Below, one piece after another: positions 12,591 through 26,400 of a DNA stretch of 64,000 nt. This stretch comes from Caenorhabditis elegans. Its lineage: Eukaryota; Nematoda; Chromadorea; Rhabditida; Rhabditidae. Every line of letters starts with the position of its first letter. Within the stretch, counting starts at the first letter, position 1. Location of the stretch: assembly GCF_000002985.6 (NCBI RefSeq), contig NC_003279.8, forward strand, positions 7,192,001-7,256,000, written 5' to 3'. The notes beneath the pieces were generated by a model. That model was not told the DNA's origin. It searched no databases and was given only the letters and a program-made list of their open reading frames with translations. The translations under genes and the position numbers were made by a program.

Positions 12591-15587
12591 CTACAGTGAT
12601 CGGCTAAGAATTGCAGTTTGAATATCCTCAATAAGCTTCATATTCTCGGGAGTGTAACTGTTCATTGCTTCAAGATCTTTTTGTTGTAGCGAGAAGAAAC
12701 TCTGTAACAACATTGTATTATACACATAAATTTGATATCTAAATACAAACGTGTTTATCAATTTCAGCTGCTTGCAGTACACGCATCAGTTCATTCTTCC
12801 CACGACGAACAAAATGATTCCATATCATATCTGAAATCTCATTGTCAAATGTTGTGTATTTGAAAAATCAAAAATGTGAAAGTATATACCTTCGATTACT
12901 GGAGAAGTTACGTGCCTCTGCCTTGTAACCGTTACAGTTGGAACTTGCAAACTAGTTGAAGAAGCACGTGCTCTTCCAGCTTGAGCAGAAAAATAGTCAG
13001 TATCTCTCTTTTTAAGCATTCTTGGAGTTGTCCTCATTTGACTTTGAGATGGTGAATCTACCAATGCAATATTACGAGGTTTTCTGTATTCTCTTTCAAT
13101 ACTATCTTTTCGTGGACGAACTGGGATTAATTTCGAAACATTTTCTTGTCTTCCACTATTTTTTTTATCCAAACCGTCCATTCTTAGATATGCATAACGT
13201 TTTGCATTATCTTGAGCTTTATCGTAGTAATCGGGAATTGTAGCTTTGTTATTTTCTCGTTCTCCATAGAAATCAGAAAAACAAAAGACAGCAAAACTTT
13301 GGCATTCCTGAAAATGTATTTATTATTGGTTATGGGGCGACAAAACAAAAATCAAAAAAAAATGCTTTCAGAAAATTAGACTTACCTCCATATACTCCCT
13401 GATTGCTTCAGTTTCGTTATCACATTCATTCGTTTCTGGACGTTTTGCAACTTTGCAAGATTTTAAAATATCTTCTACGGATGCAAATTTCTGAAATGAC
13501 TGTTGTGATAAAAAAAAGTCTATGCAACTCAACTTACATAGTTATTTCTGAGTTTAGCCGGTTGGTATTTGGTTTTTGCCGCGAGCCAATGTTTCGGCTC
13601 AATTAATTCGATTTTTGCTGAGTTTATACCAATTTGAGAGCCCACCTTTGTTAGAATACCCTGAAAATTGAAAAAAATCAGTGTTATCGCTTTTTTCTTG
13701 GAATACTTACTTGTGACCGGAGGGCTTTATAAATGTTGGAAGAGGAGCTATTCAAATTTGATTTTGAGTCAATCGGGCGATGGCAATGAAGCTGGCCACG
13801 CAGTTGTCCAGGCTCTAGAAAATCTGAACATGCCCGGTTAACATCAGAGTCAATAAAAAATTTTTATTAATTTGGTAACGCTCTAAATATTTAGCGCCTT
13901 TTTTGTTTTGATTTTTTTCTTGTTTTCCGTTCACAAGTTTTCTGATTCTGAGTAAAATTTTAGCTAACAAAGGGGCACGAAACTGTCTTGAAAATATGAA
14001 CAAATACAAATTTAATCTTAAGAAACGTTCTAATATTAAAACATTACCACAAGACAGTAAAAACAGATCATATGCCGTCGACCCGTATTTATTAACAACC
14101 GTAACATCGGCTCTCCGTTGCAATAAAAGTGGTATAATATCGTCAACTCTAAGAAGACTTGCAATTTGTAATGATGTTATATGCAAGTTATCTCTCATAT
14201 TCACATCTGAATCTCGATGCAGAACAAGATGTTTCGCCTGAAAAATGTGTAGTATTGGATTGCGCTGTCACAGGCAGCGACTTTTTGAAATAATATTGTT
14301 TCTTAAATCTTACCGAATTAATACTGCGAACAGTGGTTGCGTACATAAGTGGAGACACTCCATTTTGAGCCGGTGCACCCAGCTCTCTTTCGATTATGTG
14401 GTCATTTTTTATTTCTTTTCGTACATCACTATCAGCATTCATTCCTGTCAATACGAAATACATTCTAGTAATTAAACATCCAAAAACTCGAAAAATAAAA
14501 GTAAAAACTCACTACTTCGATAAGATTTCTTCTCATTGAAAAAATGTATAAGATCCTTTCTGTTAAGCATTATTGCAAGTTCCTCTGCTGTTTTATCACC
14601 TAGTCCCTTTTTGTTGACACTTGCACCAAGATCAATCAAAGTTCGAACCATATAAACTCCTGGAGTACATACTATTGCCATTGATAATGCTGTCAGATTT
14701 CCCAGATTTTTCATCGATTCATCTAAATTAACACGGAAACTGAAAAATAATACATACATCGGTGATCAACAAAAAACTTCAAATTCTCAGAAGGAGTAAC
14801 CAAACTATTCAGATTTTTATGGGTTGAGAGAAAAAAATCATAAAAAATTATAGAAATCCATTTTTTGTTCATTTGTAAAACAAATTTAACTCGAGGATTA
14901 TCAGACTGTTGATTTGGTAAAACTCAAAAGACATTTCGTTTAGAATTATTAAAACTCACTCAGCCAAGTAACTACAAATCTGTGGAGATTTACTACAAGT
15001 TGCTACAATAAGAGGAGTTGGTGCCAACGATTGTTTTGAACGTGGAGTTTCATTTGATATTCTGATAAGTCTTCGAACGACATCAGCATGGCCGCCCGCA
15101 CATGCAAGTGTTAATGCAGTTACTCCAAGGGCTGTTGTCTGATTTTTTGATGCTCCACGTTGCATGAGTGTATCCAAAACAGCTAGCTTCCCTTCCCGAG
15201 CTGCATAATGATAAGCTGTCATGCCCAAATGATTGACCGCGTGGATGTTTGCACCATAGTCAAGAAGACGAACAACCTGTGATGTTGCAAAATATGTTTT
15301 TATTGAGATTTAGAGTTTTCCGTAGAAATTAAATAGTAAACTCACTAATTTATTATTACCCATAGCTGCTGCAATATGTAGAGCCGTAACTTGGTCATCA
15401 TCTACTGAATCGATATGAACTTTTTTATCCCGTAGCAAACCGTCGATCTTTAAGATTGTAACATTTTTAGACTATTCATAATTAAATAAATACTAACTTT
15501 ATCAATGTCTCCGTTGAATGCTGCATCCAAAAATTCTTGCTTTGGAATATCTCTATCGTCAATTCCATCTGCTGCAGCACCGCTCAT
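12591..15587 (-). CDS. Ankyrin-repeat protein with a SAM-like C-terminus (ANKS3/ANKS6-like)
   Basis: Twelve phase-consistent minus-strand exons: 15587-15498, 15447-15346, 15276-14960, 14739-14513, 14444-14314, 14237-14048, 13814-13711, 13660-13538, 13490-13386, 13307-12890, 12830-12751 and 12701-12591. They encode 665 aa. Roughly residues 15-340 are ankyrin repeats; clear units include VTALHIAAAMGN, MTAYHYAAREGK, VTALTLACAGGHADVV and VSPLMYATT. A charged, Ser/Arg-rich linker follows. The last 60 residues, with EIDKHSFFSLQQKDLEAM, resemble the second half of a SAM domain. This ankyrin plus SAM order matches ANKS3/ANKS6, whose worm relatives MLT-2 and MLT-3 act with NIMA kinases (NEKL) in moulting and trafficking. 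I suspect this is one of them, but from memory only, so no symbol is given. Ankyrin repeats bind protein partners; no enzymatic motif is seen. Confidence 0.85.
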
Positions 15588-16288
15588 TTCTTTACAAAAA
15601 ATCTCAGGGAATAATCGATAAATGCAATAAATATGTCAGTGATAATGTAAGAGATGCAACAAAAGAAAAGACAAAAAAAAGATCCAGTTTGAGACGCGCA
15701 GGGATGTAAGAGACAATGAAACATCTGAGACAGTTCTATTTAAATATATATTTATATTTCAAACTTTTAGACTGGAATTTTGTTCCTGATTGCGAAAATC
15801 AGGGAAGCTTTTTGAAAACATTTAATAATTTTCGAAGTTCTGTTATTCTGTCATATTTTTATTTCACAAAAACTGACATTTTCAGTTTTGGGCGTAAACT
15901 ATAATTTCTTTCTGAACATGTATAGAAAACCTCCAAAAATCTAAACACTTTTTCCCATAAATATAACATTTTGTGTGCCGTCAGCAGATTTGAGGTTTGG
16001 TGTTTTGTTTAAAAAAAACCAATTTCTAATTCATAATTTTTTATTTTAGGTTTTATGAAAAGATAGCACTTAAAACATTCAATAATTTGTTTTAAGTGTT
16101 TCAAAGACAGAATTACATGTTCGTCAACGATTATTGCAACAATTCCTTTTGGCACAAAAATTTGAATATAAACTTTTTTCTGCAATACTATCGATAAAAA
16201 ACATCCAAAGTTATCAAAAAAAAATTGGCGAATTCTCTTTCCGGATGGAATATGATAATATAAAAAATTTTTGATTTGATAATATTAT
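15588..16288. other. Intergenic region between the ankyrin and zinc-finger genes
   Basis: About 700 bp upstream of the ankyrin gene and downstream of the zinc-finger gene. It is AT-rich and has no supportable gene; the two plus-strand frames at 15518-15904 run partly through the ankyrin gene's first exon and have no features. Confidence 0.5.
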
Positions 16289-17686
16289 CTAACAATAAAA
16301 TTCAATAGTCGGTTCAAATCGAACACACTGATGTGATTGTGCGTGTTGCAAAGAAATTCGAGCATTACAAAACCGGCATCTAACAATTTGGCAGTTATGT
16401 GAACTCTGAACAGCTCTCATATTTTCTCGAGCAACATCAATTGTTCCATCTATACTTGGAGTATTTAGGGTTTTTGGTTGATGAATGTGAAATCGTACGG
16501 ATAGAGATTTTGACAATATTGACCAATCTGAAACAAAATAAAAATTAACGTTTTTCTCAAATTTCATTTGGACTTTGCTAGAAATTTTTTGAGCAGACTT
16601 TTTTTTTCGATGATTTTCAGTAAACCGAAATTGATTTTAGGGACTCGAGTTGATCTTTTGATTATTCTCATCTTGAAAGTATGTCTTCACACTTTGTTAC
16701 AGTTGCACAATATTTATCAAGTGCTACATGTCATTCTTTCTTTTTGGTCCATCTCTTTCTCATTTCTTCATTTTTTTTTTCCAATTTCCTCATCGTTGCT
16801 CTTCATTTTTCCCTTCGTTTTCTCAATTTTCAAACTCACCTCCATAACACTTTTCCTTGTGCTCTTCGATGACTTGGTCGTCGTATTGCTCTCCGCAAAC
16901 AAAACAAATTCGAAGTCCGTCTGAAGAAAATAAGAATGAAGGTTATTTACGAACAGGGGCACTTCTAAATTGAGGTGAGATGATGGGTGACTGCGTTGAA
17001 AAATGAGAAACGGAAATTGAAGAGAAGGGAGTGAACAGGAACAGAGAGTGTCGAGTTTTTATAGTTTAATGCTCACAAGTTTAGTTTCAAATAATTAGAA
17101 ATCGAAATTTATCGTTGTTTTTATATTTTCTAACAAAAGTTTCTACACTGTAACTTGTTTTTAAAAATATATTATCGGCCATACGTTTCCTTTCGAAAAA
17201 AACGTTTGTAGTTTCAAAATCTTTTTTTTTTTTTTAATTTTTTCAATTGAACTTTCACTGTATTTTAGACTTTTAAGTCATATTGATTATACACTGGTTT
17301 CAGATTTTTTGGGTTGAATAAAAATTCTTTCACGAAATGTATAACCGAATAATTGTATTGCACGCAATAGTAATAAACTGAAAACTTACTATTTTCATGA
17401 TTATATCTTGATAATGATCGTGTTCGAGGTCTCTCCGTAGTTGTCATTTCCGCGGGTCGAATTTTTTTTCGTCTACCAGACTTTGATCTACCTCTTTTTT
17501 GATTATTCTGAAATCAAAAACAAGTTCTCTGAAGGAAATTAATTAACTGAAAAACTCCACCTGCATTTTAAGCTTTTCTTGCTCTAAGATTTTGTGCATT
17601 GACTCAATACAATTCTTCTCATGAATAAGCAACGAATGTTTTGAATATAGACGTTGACAGTGTGGGCATTCTAGGAATGTAGGCAT
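16289..17686 (-). CDS. Small protein with three C2HC-type zinc fingers (ZC2HC1-like)
   Basis: Four minus-strand exons, 17686-17561, 17507-17390, 16920-16840 and 16527-16289, encode 187 aa with continuous phase. Three finger-like units are visible: CPHCQRLYSKHSLLIHEKNC near residue 7, CFVCGEQYDDQVIEEHKEKC near 88, and CRFCNARISLQHAQSHQC near 165. Each has the C-x2-C ... H-x4/5-C spacing of ZC2HC-type fingers. A basic, Arg/Lys-rich linker (RGRSKSGRRKKIRP) lies between fingers one and two and could be a nuclear localisation signal. Family members are poorly characterised; nucleic-acid or protein binding is possible but not shown. The gene is divergent from the monooxygenase gene, with about 0.9 kb between the two starts. 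Confidence 0.8.
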
Positions 17687-18592
17687 GGTTTGACCAGGCA
17701 AAAATGAAATGAAAAGTCAAAAAAGGGTGTAAAAAGAAGAGTCTAATTTTCCATGAATTTTCGAGTGAATGAGAGAAGAAAAGGATGTTCAATGGGGGAA
17801 ACGCGTAAGAGAGTGTGAGGGTTAGACACAGAAGGCGTTGACTCCGTTGAGCCAAGCCACTTCAATGAAGCTGTTACTATGAGAATAGGGAAGTTAGAAA
17901 AGATTGAGAGACATAGACAAAATGTGTGATATGAGATTAGAGTGAAGAAAGAATAAGTAATTAGAATAGAAACTGCATACGTCAGATATTGGTTAAACAT
18001 TGAAGTTTTCAATTGATCAACTGGAATTTAGAAATTCATATTCTCAGAAAACTTTGCAAAACATATAATTTTTAGTCATTCGTGATGATGATGTTCAAAG
18101 ATCACGGTAAAAGTGCAAACATGAGTTTGGGAATCGTTTTGAAAACAAGTAAAGTCATAAAATATGACAATGTCGTATTATATTACTCGAATAGACCTTT
18201 TGAAAATATCACAAAAGATTTTTATGACTTCCAGAGTTTCTGAAAAAATGCGAAATTTAGATAACGTCTAAATTGCCAGTTTTAACTGGTTTCACTAACT
18301 TGAACACCTATTCATTAAAAAATTTTCTAAATATTCAAACCAAATATTGAGTTGCCATTTTACCAACTATCCATTTATGCAATGAGGTAATTTTGGTTAA
18401 TTTCGAAAATTCTCAAAGTTTCAATTTTTGTAGTTACTTTGCAATTAATTTATTTTTATAGCTTTCCCCTTTTTCTCTGATTACTTGTCTGTATTTTGTC
18501 ATCCACGACAGATCATACTGATAAGCAATCAGCCATTTCATCACTCACTTCTTTTTATTCTATACCTTTCTTATTTTCCTTTTTCATAGAAA
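17687..18592. promoter_or_regulatory. Divergent intergenic region (zinc-finger gene / flavin monooxygenase gene)
   Basis: About 0.9 kb separates two divergent start codons at 17686 (minus) and 18593 (plus). It probably contains both promoters. A pyrimidine-rich stretch just before 18593 suits trans-splicing. No specific binding site can be named. Confidence 0.5.
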
Positions 18593-20440
18593 ATGCACAA
18601 GAAAATATGTATTATTGGTGCTGGAGCAGCGGGATTAGTATCTGCAAAACATGCTATTAAACAAGGTTATCAGGTTAGAACTTTTTGGAACATAATCTGT
18701 GAATTATAAATTAATTTAGGTTGATATATTTGAGCAAACTGATCAAGTTGGAGGAACATGGGTTTATTCAGAAAAGACTGGGTGTCATTCAAGTTTATAT
18801 AAAGTTATGAAGTATGTGGTTTGGGATTATTTTCATTCTTGGTGATTTTCTCACTTTAGACAGACTGTTTAAAATAAACAAAAAATTTTTGTCTCAAAAA
18901 TATCACAAAAACAAGAAAATTTTCCTATAGTTGATTAATTAGTAACAACCGAAAACAGAAAAAAGACAAATTCCAACAGTATATCAGTATATCAACAAAA
19001 TATGATAAAAATTCTAAAAAGGGAAAAGAATATGTTAGAAGTCATGTTTATAAAATTTTAAAAATGTTTGAAAAATTCAGAACGAATCTACCAAAAGAAG
19101 CCATGTTGTTCCAGGATGAACCATTTCGAGATGAACTCCCATCTTTCATGAGCCACGAGCATGTACTTGAGTATTTGAATGAGTTTTCTAAAGATTTTCC
19201 AATTCAATTCTCATCCACCGTAAACGAAGTAAAGCGTGAAAATGATTTGTGGAAGGTGAATAATAAAACTACAATTAAATTCTTCATAGAATTATGAGTT
19301 TTCAGGTGTTAATCGAATCAAACTCCGAAACTATCACTCGTTTTTACGATGTCGTTTTCGTGTGCAATGGACATTTCTTTGAACCATTAAATCCATATCA
19401 GAACTCATATTTCAAAGGAAAACTTATTCATAGTCATGACTATAGAAGAGCAGAACATTATACTGGAAAGAATGTGGTCATTGTGGGTGCAGGACCATCT
19501 GGAATTGACATCACACTACAAATTGCTCAAACTGCAAATCATGTAAATCTCGAAAACTTTGAAAATTCTGAAGTTTTTCTAAAAATACAGACTTCAATTT
19601 TTAAACCCCATAATAACTGTTTGCAGGTAACACTAATAAGCAAAAAGGCGACATATCCGGTGCTTCCAGAATCAGTTCAACAAATGGCAACCAACGTAAA
19701 AAGCGTGGATGAACATGGCGTAGTTACTGATGAAGGAGATCATGTTCCTGCTGATGTCATAATTGTTTGCACCGGATATGTTTTCAAGGTAAAAATGTTT
19801 AAACCGGCGTAAGAAAATAGTTAACCTGGTGTGCATTATGAAAATATTTCAGATAATCATTAGAAATTTTATAAATTGTTCTCTTTTTTTCTGGGAGAAC
19901 TCGTGATACTTTCAGTTTCCATTTCTGGACTCTTCACTAATTCAATTGAAATATAATGATCGTATGGTATCTCCACTTTATGAACATCTTTGCCATGTTG
20001 ATTATCCAACAACACTATTCTTCATTGGTAAGTAAATTGGGAAATCGTATCTTTTCATTCATAGTTCACATGTTATTGCAGGCCTTCCTCTCGGAACAAT
20101 TACCTTTCCGTTGTTCGAAGTGCAAGTTAAATACGCGCTCTCACTGATCGCCGGAAAGGGAAAACTGCCGTCGGATGATGTTGAGATTCGGAATTTTGAA
20201 GATGCACGTCTTCAAGGTCTTCTGAATCCCGCATCATTTCATGTTATAATAGAAGAACAATGGGAGTATATGAAAAAATTGGCAAAAATGGGAGGATTTG
20301 AAGAATGGAATTATATGGAAACAATTAAAAAGTTATATGGCTATATTATGACTGAGAGGAAGAAAAATGTGATTGGATACAAAATGGTTAATTTTGAATT
20401 GACAACGGATTCATCGGATTTCAAAGTTGTTGATATATAG
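18593..20440 (+). CDS. Flavin-containing monooxygenase-like protein
   Basis: Seven exons join in phase: 18593-18673, 18720-18811, 19081-19255, 19306-19542, 19627-19788, 19916-20027 and 20082-20440, giving 405 aa. The N-terminal IIGAGAAGL is the FAD-binding GxGxxG motif. VGGTW, HSHDYR (the FMO-identifying region) and VGAGPSGIDI (the NADPH-binding GxGxxG) follow, then the conserved VIIVCTGY segment. FMOs use FAD, NADPH and oxygen to oxygenate soft nucleophiles such as sulfur and nitrogen centres. At 405 aa it is clearly shorter than the roughly 530-residue classical FMOs and lacks their C-terminal membrane anchor. It is therefore closer to the soluble FMO-like group and is not one of the numbered worm fmo genes I can name. 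I recall this locus as C01H6.4, not verified. Confidence 0.9.
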
Positions 20441-23400
20441 TTAATATGCTTTGAAATTGTTGTTTAGACTTGAATTAATTTTTTATTATTTTTAAAATCA
20501 AAATTATGCAGGATTGGGAAAGTATTTGATTTCTTGAAGCTTCTCACAATCAGAGTGGACTTTAACGACGATGTAGCATGGATAATTAGATTCGCATATC
20601 CTATTTAGGTGAATTGGAGAATTCATATAGTTTTTTAAGAAACTATTTGAGGCGACGTTTTTGAGCCCATTGTTGGGAAGATAAATGAAACAGTGTTTAT
20701 ATTATTTTGTTTTTCGCGCTCACAGAATCTTAGATATGAAAATTTATGAGATTTTTTGTTATTTTTTAAATAGCGTTTTTTTAAAAATTTGTTCTTATAG
20801 GGCTGTTATGGGGGATGTCCCTTCTTGTTCCTCTCAACGTTCGGAAGCTGATTCCGGCGTCCCTCTAGCCGGAAACTGAAGCACCAAAACTGAATCGGAG
20901 TAATAGTAAAACCTTCAATCGATTCTCGATGTCAGAACTCATTTTCCAATAACGGTATAAAAATCAGGGGGCGCCCCATGACAACCCTAATTACGATAAA
21001 CGGTAGCTGAACAATATTTCAGAAGTTTCAAATTAAATTTTAGATTTTTCTCTGATTCACGTTCAATCAAACACATGTTCTCATGAATATTAATAATTTC
21101 GAACTTTTATATTTTTCTTCAATGTGTGCTTTTGTGTAGATGATGGTCGTAACTTAGATCGAGCTAAGTATCAGTACATCATTTTCTAGATCATTTCGCC
21201 TGCTCGTGCAAAAAACATAAATTCGTCCCTGTTTTATTTAGAGCTACTGTTTTATGCGTATAGTTTCCTAACACTAAGCAATCTACATATCTAAATCTTA
21301 TAGTTAGAATTTTATTAGGCGAACGAAGGGTTGTGTATGAAAGAGATCCATCGGTTAATCTCTTTAAGTGAGCAGATCCTTCGATATGTAGAAGGGGGAT
21401 TTTGAAAGATTCTTCTTCGAGATTTTCTTTCAGTTGTAGCCAATCGAATAGGCAGTTTGTGTTTGGGAAGAAGAGGCGCGCAAATCGTTACAATATATCT
21501 GTCTTGAAGGTCATTCCCGATTCGAGAATTTGCCTATACTTCTTACTTCTTCTCGCCCAGCCACTCTCTTGTTTATCCGAGCATGGCACCAAGGTCTTCC
21601 CGATAATCGGGAAGAAGAGGTGGCTATTGAAAGAATGAAGTGGATGCGGTAAGCCGCGGATGAACTTTGCGCGAAACTTTTACGGAAAATGTCTTCATAA
21701 TCATCAACTTCTTCCTGTTGTCCATCTATTTCTCGGAAAAGAATCGGATGACATCATGAAAGCTTAATTTCGAAACAAAATCGCGAGAAGCTTGTGTCAT
21801 ATGACAGATTGTCATTCCGAAAAGATTCCCGAAAACGCCACTGAGGGTCAGTGGTGTGAAAATAGATTGTTATCTGAGGGATGGATCGATGAACATCGAA
21901 GAAGATGAAGAGAAGTAGGAGAACGCAGGTGTTTTGTGTTGTGTTAGTAGTGTATGCCATCTACAATTACAGTAATCCTATGAAATGAAACGGAAGAAAT
22001 GGCAATGGACGGGACCATCTGCATGTCAAATTAAATGAATTGCTTTTTCTCCTTTTGAACTATTATAATTTGGATTTCGGGATTGTTTTTGAAGATTCTG
22101 TTTTTTGTGAAAAAAATTTTAAAATTTCACCAGACATAATCTCGAGTTTCAAATAAAGTTGTATGTTTATTGGATGATGAGAGCAAGCTCTAGATAGTTT
22201 TGGTTTGTAAAGATGAAATTAATTGATCTCTTAACCAGTTTATTCAATTCAATGCACAACATCCGAAATGGTATTTATGTTTTGCATATTGCATTTTCTT
22301 TTTAAGATTTGCACCGCCTTGCTCTATTTTGACAGTTTTTATCTCGGTTGATTTTAGTTTTATCTAAAAATTTTCAACTGGCATAATACGTACAAAGTTT
22401 TTTTAAATATGTTTTGATTGTTGAAGATTTTTGATAAAATTTATTACAACAGAAGTATAAGCCGTCAAAGTATAGCAATGATGTGCAAGTAAGGAGCACT
22501 GGAAAATACGGTAAGTTATACAAAATCTTTATATGTAGTAGAGTTGAATAGCTTTACTTTACAGAAGCTTTCATCAACTATATTAGAAGAAAACTTTCTA
22601 ATCACTACCGCTACCGTAATCTTCCCGGTTGCAAAACGAGTAAGGCGTTGTCGGCTTTCTCGACGGGGTGAAAACAGGGGAAGCGTCTTGACTGATTAGT
22701 GATCGGTCGGGTTTTTGGTATTTTCGAGTCATCCCGACAGAGTTATTCCATCGTTCGCCACCACATCTTCTTCATCTCCAAAACTTCTTCACCGTTTTTG
22801 TGCGGCGACGATGCGATCTGGGAGGGCGCCGCCGTGATCGAGAGAACGGAGAGATAGAGGGGATGGGTGGGGACGAGAGTGTTGTGATGCGCAGACACAC
22901 CGGATCGACGCATCCCTACCGGCGACGGCTACTGACCGGCCGGGTCACTTGCGTTCGGACGACGACATGCGAGGTAGGTCATCTCACGTCTTCTTCATCT
23001 TCTTCTTCTCTCGAAGATGTTGGTGGAAGGAGAGAGAAAGAGATGCAAAAAAACGGGGAAGGGCATGGCCCGGCGACCGGACCCGCTAACCCGGTCACCC
23101 CGTTTTCGGCCATGGCTAACCCAAAAAAGATTCATTTTTGCCGATAGGACAACAATTAATTCAGTAGTTCGTTTCAAGATCCATGATCCAGGTTCTAGGT
23201 TCCAGATTCCAATTGAAAGGTTTCAAAATGTGTTTGTGTTGTCTAACCAATGTTTACCATCTATGTTATGCACGTTCCACTGTTATCAAGTCTATCAAAT
23301 TGATCAAAAATGCCTATATTTCACGGTCACTCTGCCATTGCCCCATAGTTGGACGAGATAGAGACCACCACCTTCCTCTACCGTAATACTCTTCAAAATG

Positions 23401-26400
23401 CCCTTTTGAAAAGATGAATTGTGAAGGAGGGAACAGCCCAAAATTGAAGAAAGAATCGACATTTCAACACTTTGAAATGATGTCGTAGTTCGTTTTTGGC
23501 TTCTTTGTGTGGATTTTGATTATGTTTCAGTTTTACAGTATCTTATACGCTTATAATTGTTTTTTTTTGGACTTTAAATTATTTTTACCATCACCGTATT
23601 TTTCTTTTCTTTAGCGCAACTTAAACTTATTTGCTTTTCCTTTCTGGTATTATACTGAGTTATTTATTATGTGATTCCTATTTATACTGTAGTTTTATTT
23701 ATAAACAATTCCCGGTTCCTCCTTTGACACTTGAAACTTCTAGTTTAAAAAGTCTCACAGTACTGAAATCCATTACTCTACTTTGTCAATTTATATCTGG
23801 ACTAATTTTACAAATATCAAAACACAGTCAACTACGAAGCAATTTGTGAATTGATAACTTTTCGATGAAACAAAATGAGATATAAGCTAAAAAGGATATG
23901 AACAATGTGGCTCAATTATAGTACGGTATCTATTTTGCACCCAGTACCAAATAAATAGTCGTACCCAGTAAATGGAGCACAAAAACCATGCTTCAGATTT
24001 TCGTGCGCCCTTTTTCATTTATGAGAAGATTCGTTTTCCCATTTTCTGTCGGATTAATACTGATTTGAAAATTTCAATTTTATTACTGTGTCTATTTTGC
24101 AAAAGTTACACTTTTCAGTTATGGTATATTTTGATATTTGAATTGTACTATTATTTTGTTATAACTCAACATCTTGAAACTGTGCAGGATATTAAAAATA
24201 CTTATCGAATGGTTTTTTTCTTATTTGTGGTCGTGTTCTGTTCTTTTCCGAAACCACATTCCCTCTTTTGTAGATTAAGATCAGTATCTCAAAAAGATCT
24301 CTGATTTTCTCTCCCTCTTTCTCGCTTTACTTCTAGATATTTACTTTCACTATTTATTTTATACATCTAAATTTATTATGTAAGGAGCACTAAAAATAAT
24401 TTTCTCCCCCTTACTAAATTTTTCCTTATTGGTCATAACTTCAACTCAATACGGACAGTCTTTATGGCCCGCACGAGTCAGTACCAGTGCGGCAGTTATA
24501 ATAAGTATTAATGGTATCTCATCTCCTCATCGAGTTATTATTCCCAATTAAGTTCGTCTCACATCTTGACCTTGAATTCAGTTTTCTTTATTCCCCTTTT
24601 TAAGTTTACACTTACTATTAAATTGCAAAAATCTTAAAGCACAGCTTTTTGGTTTTTTTTACTTGAAATTACATTCTAATTATCTCACACAATGTACTTT
24701 ATCAGTGACTAATGAGAGTGGGGGTAAGGGACACCTTTTCCCGTCCAGCCGCGTGTCACCGAAAACCGGTATTCTCTACCATTAGGTGGTCACTGTCGGT
24801 ACCAGGTGCATGTTCTCGCTTCGATGGTCTTCAATGCAACATTTCAATGGTCATTTCGAGAGTTTAGCCAAACAACATCAAAACCATTTTCACTCATTTC
24901 GAAAATCTTGAAAAAAGGTTTTTAAGAAGATCAGGGGTCAAGGCACATCAGAGCGCATGGCATGGCCTGTAAGGTCACTGGCCCAAATCGGCACCTCACT
25001 TCAGTTCTCGAAATGTCATCGTTCGTGTAGTGAGTTGTTTTTCTGTTTACGTGGCACCTCGGCGGGTGTCCTGAAATCTTTTGATCTAACTCTAGACATT
25101 TGAAGCAATCCGTAATGTTCTAGCATACTGTAGGGATGTTTCAATTCAAAATGGAAGTTTCGAAGACTATCTAAGATGGCTGAAAGTTTCTGAAATTTTG
25201 CACATATTTTTAACCAGATTTCGGGTGTTCTTCACCGTTTTTGCCATCAAATTCACTTTTCCCAGTTTTCCGCGGCGGTACCATCACGTACTTGCTGTGT
25301 ATACGTCTCCGTCTCTCTTTTGTCGTTTCGCATGATCAGCGGAAAGTACAATTTACGAAATTGCAACCTCCCGTCGTCGTCGTCGCTGCCGCTGCCGCCA
25401 CCACCATCATCGCAAACCACGTCGTCTATATCCTGCCTCACACAGCGCGACGACGTCGACGACGCGGGGTCCTGTCACCTCCTGGCGGGAGGCATACCGT
25501 ACCGTTCGCGCGCAACACACCGTGCACAGGTACCGAGGTCACTTCTCGAGATGAAGAAATAGCGCGGAGACGTACACACAATTGTCTTCTTCATCTTCTT
25601 ATTCCTACGTCTTCTTCATTTCCTACCTTGTTTCTCAGTATTCCCATATCCTCCATCGTCACCGTCTCTTCATTCTTTCAAAACACTGTAATTGTTATGA
25701 GAGGAGCGGTGAGATGGGGATAAAGTTGAGAATAGGCAGGAAATGAAGGATGAGCGGTATGATGAGGAAATATGAAATATGTTGCGAATATATAAGACCT
25801 GATAATTGTGGTCCTAGGAAACGAGGTTGAAAATCGAGCCGATATAATAAAAGAGTTGGGGACGACGAGATTTTTATCTGAATCAGAAATGAGTGATGCT
25901 ATTCGAAGTGAGATTGATATAGATTTTATATTCTTGCCGTATACATTTTCTGATTAAAATTTATGCACAAAAACATAAAGAACTCCCGAAGCATATTTCT
26001 CTTGGCGGGTTTTCGTCAAATTTTTCATTTAAAAATACCAAAAAGCTGAGCCATTTTTTTTGCGTTTTAGGCGAGACATTAAAATTTCCAGTTTCACCAA
26101 ATTTCTTTTGAAGAATTCCATTTGCAAAACAATGCAAAAACAAAATTTTTTTGTTTTTTTTCAAATATTTGAACTTCTGCGTTTTTAATATTTATAAATA
26201 TTAAAAACGCAGAAGGTACGGTGTGCTAAGAGTGTTTGCGGACTTTAGTTCATTTTATGTCGCCTACCGTAGTCCGCCTCGCTGATATTCGTTTTTTTTT
26301 AAATTCATTTTTGACATAAATATTTTGTTTTCAACCATTTTTCTCAAATTTAAATTTAGAATTCGAAAAAAATCTTACTATTCTAATCTAAAATATGCAA

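Noticed and set aside
13815-14047. Read-through of the ankyrin exon into AT-rich sequence (KQEKNQNKKGAKY ...)
   Set aside because: Splicing from the donor at 14047 to the TTTTCTAG acceptor at 13815 restores phase and continues in a plausible protein, so this stretch is an intron.
22800-23361. Overlapping frames of 115 and 114 codons in a GC-rich block
   Set aside because: Rich in Arg from GC-rich DNA, no recognisable features and no good exon links; more likely promoter or 5' UTR sequence.
25241-25723. 160-codon plus-strand frame in a GC-rich block upstream of nhr-23
   Set aside because: Composition reflects triplet iterations and GC content, with no domain. A splice to the nhr-23 frame can be imagined (near the GCG|GTACC site) but is not supported well enough to report.
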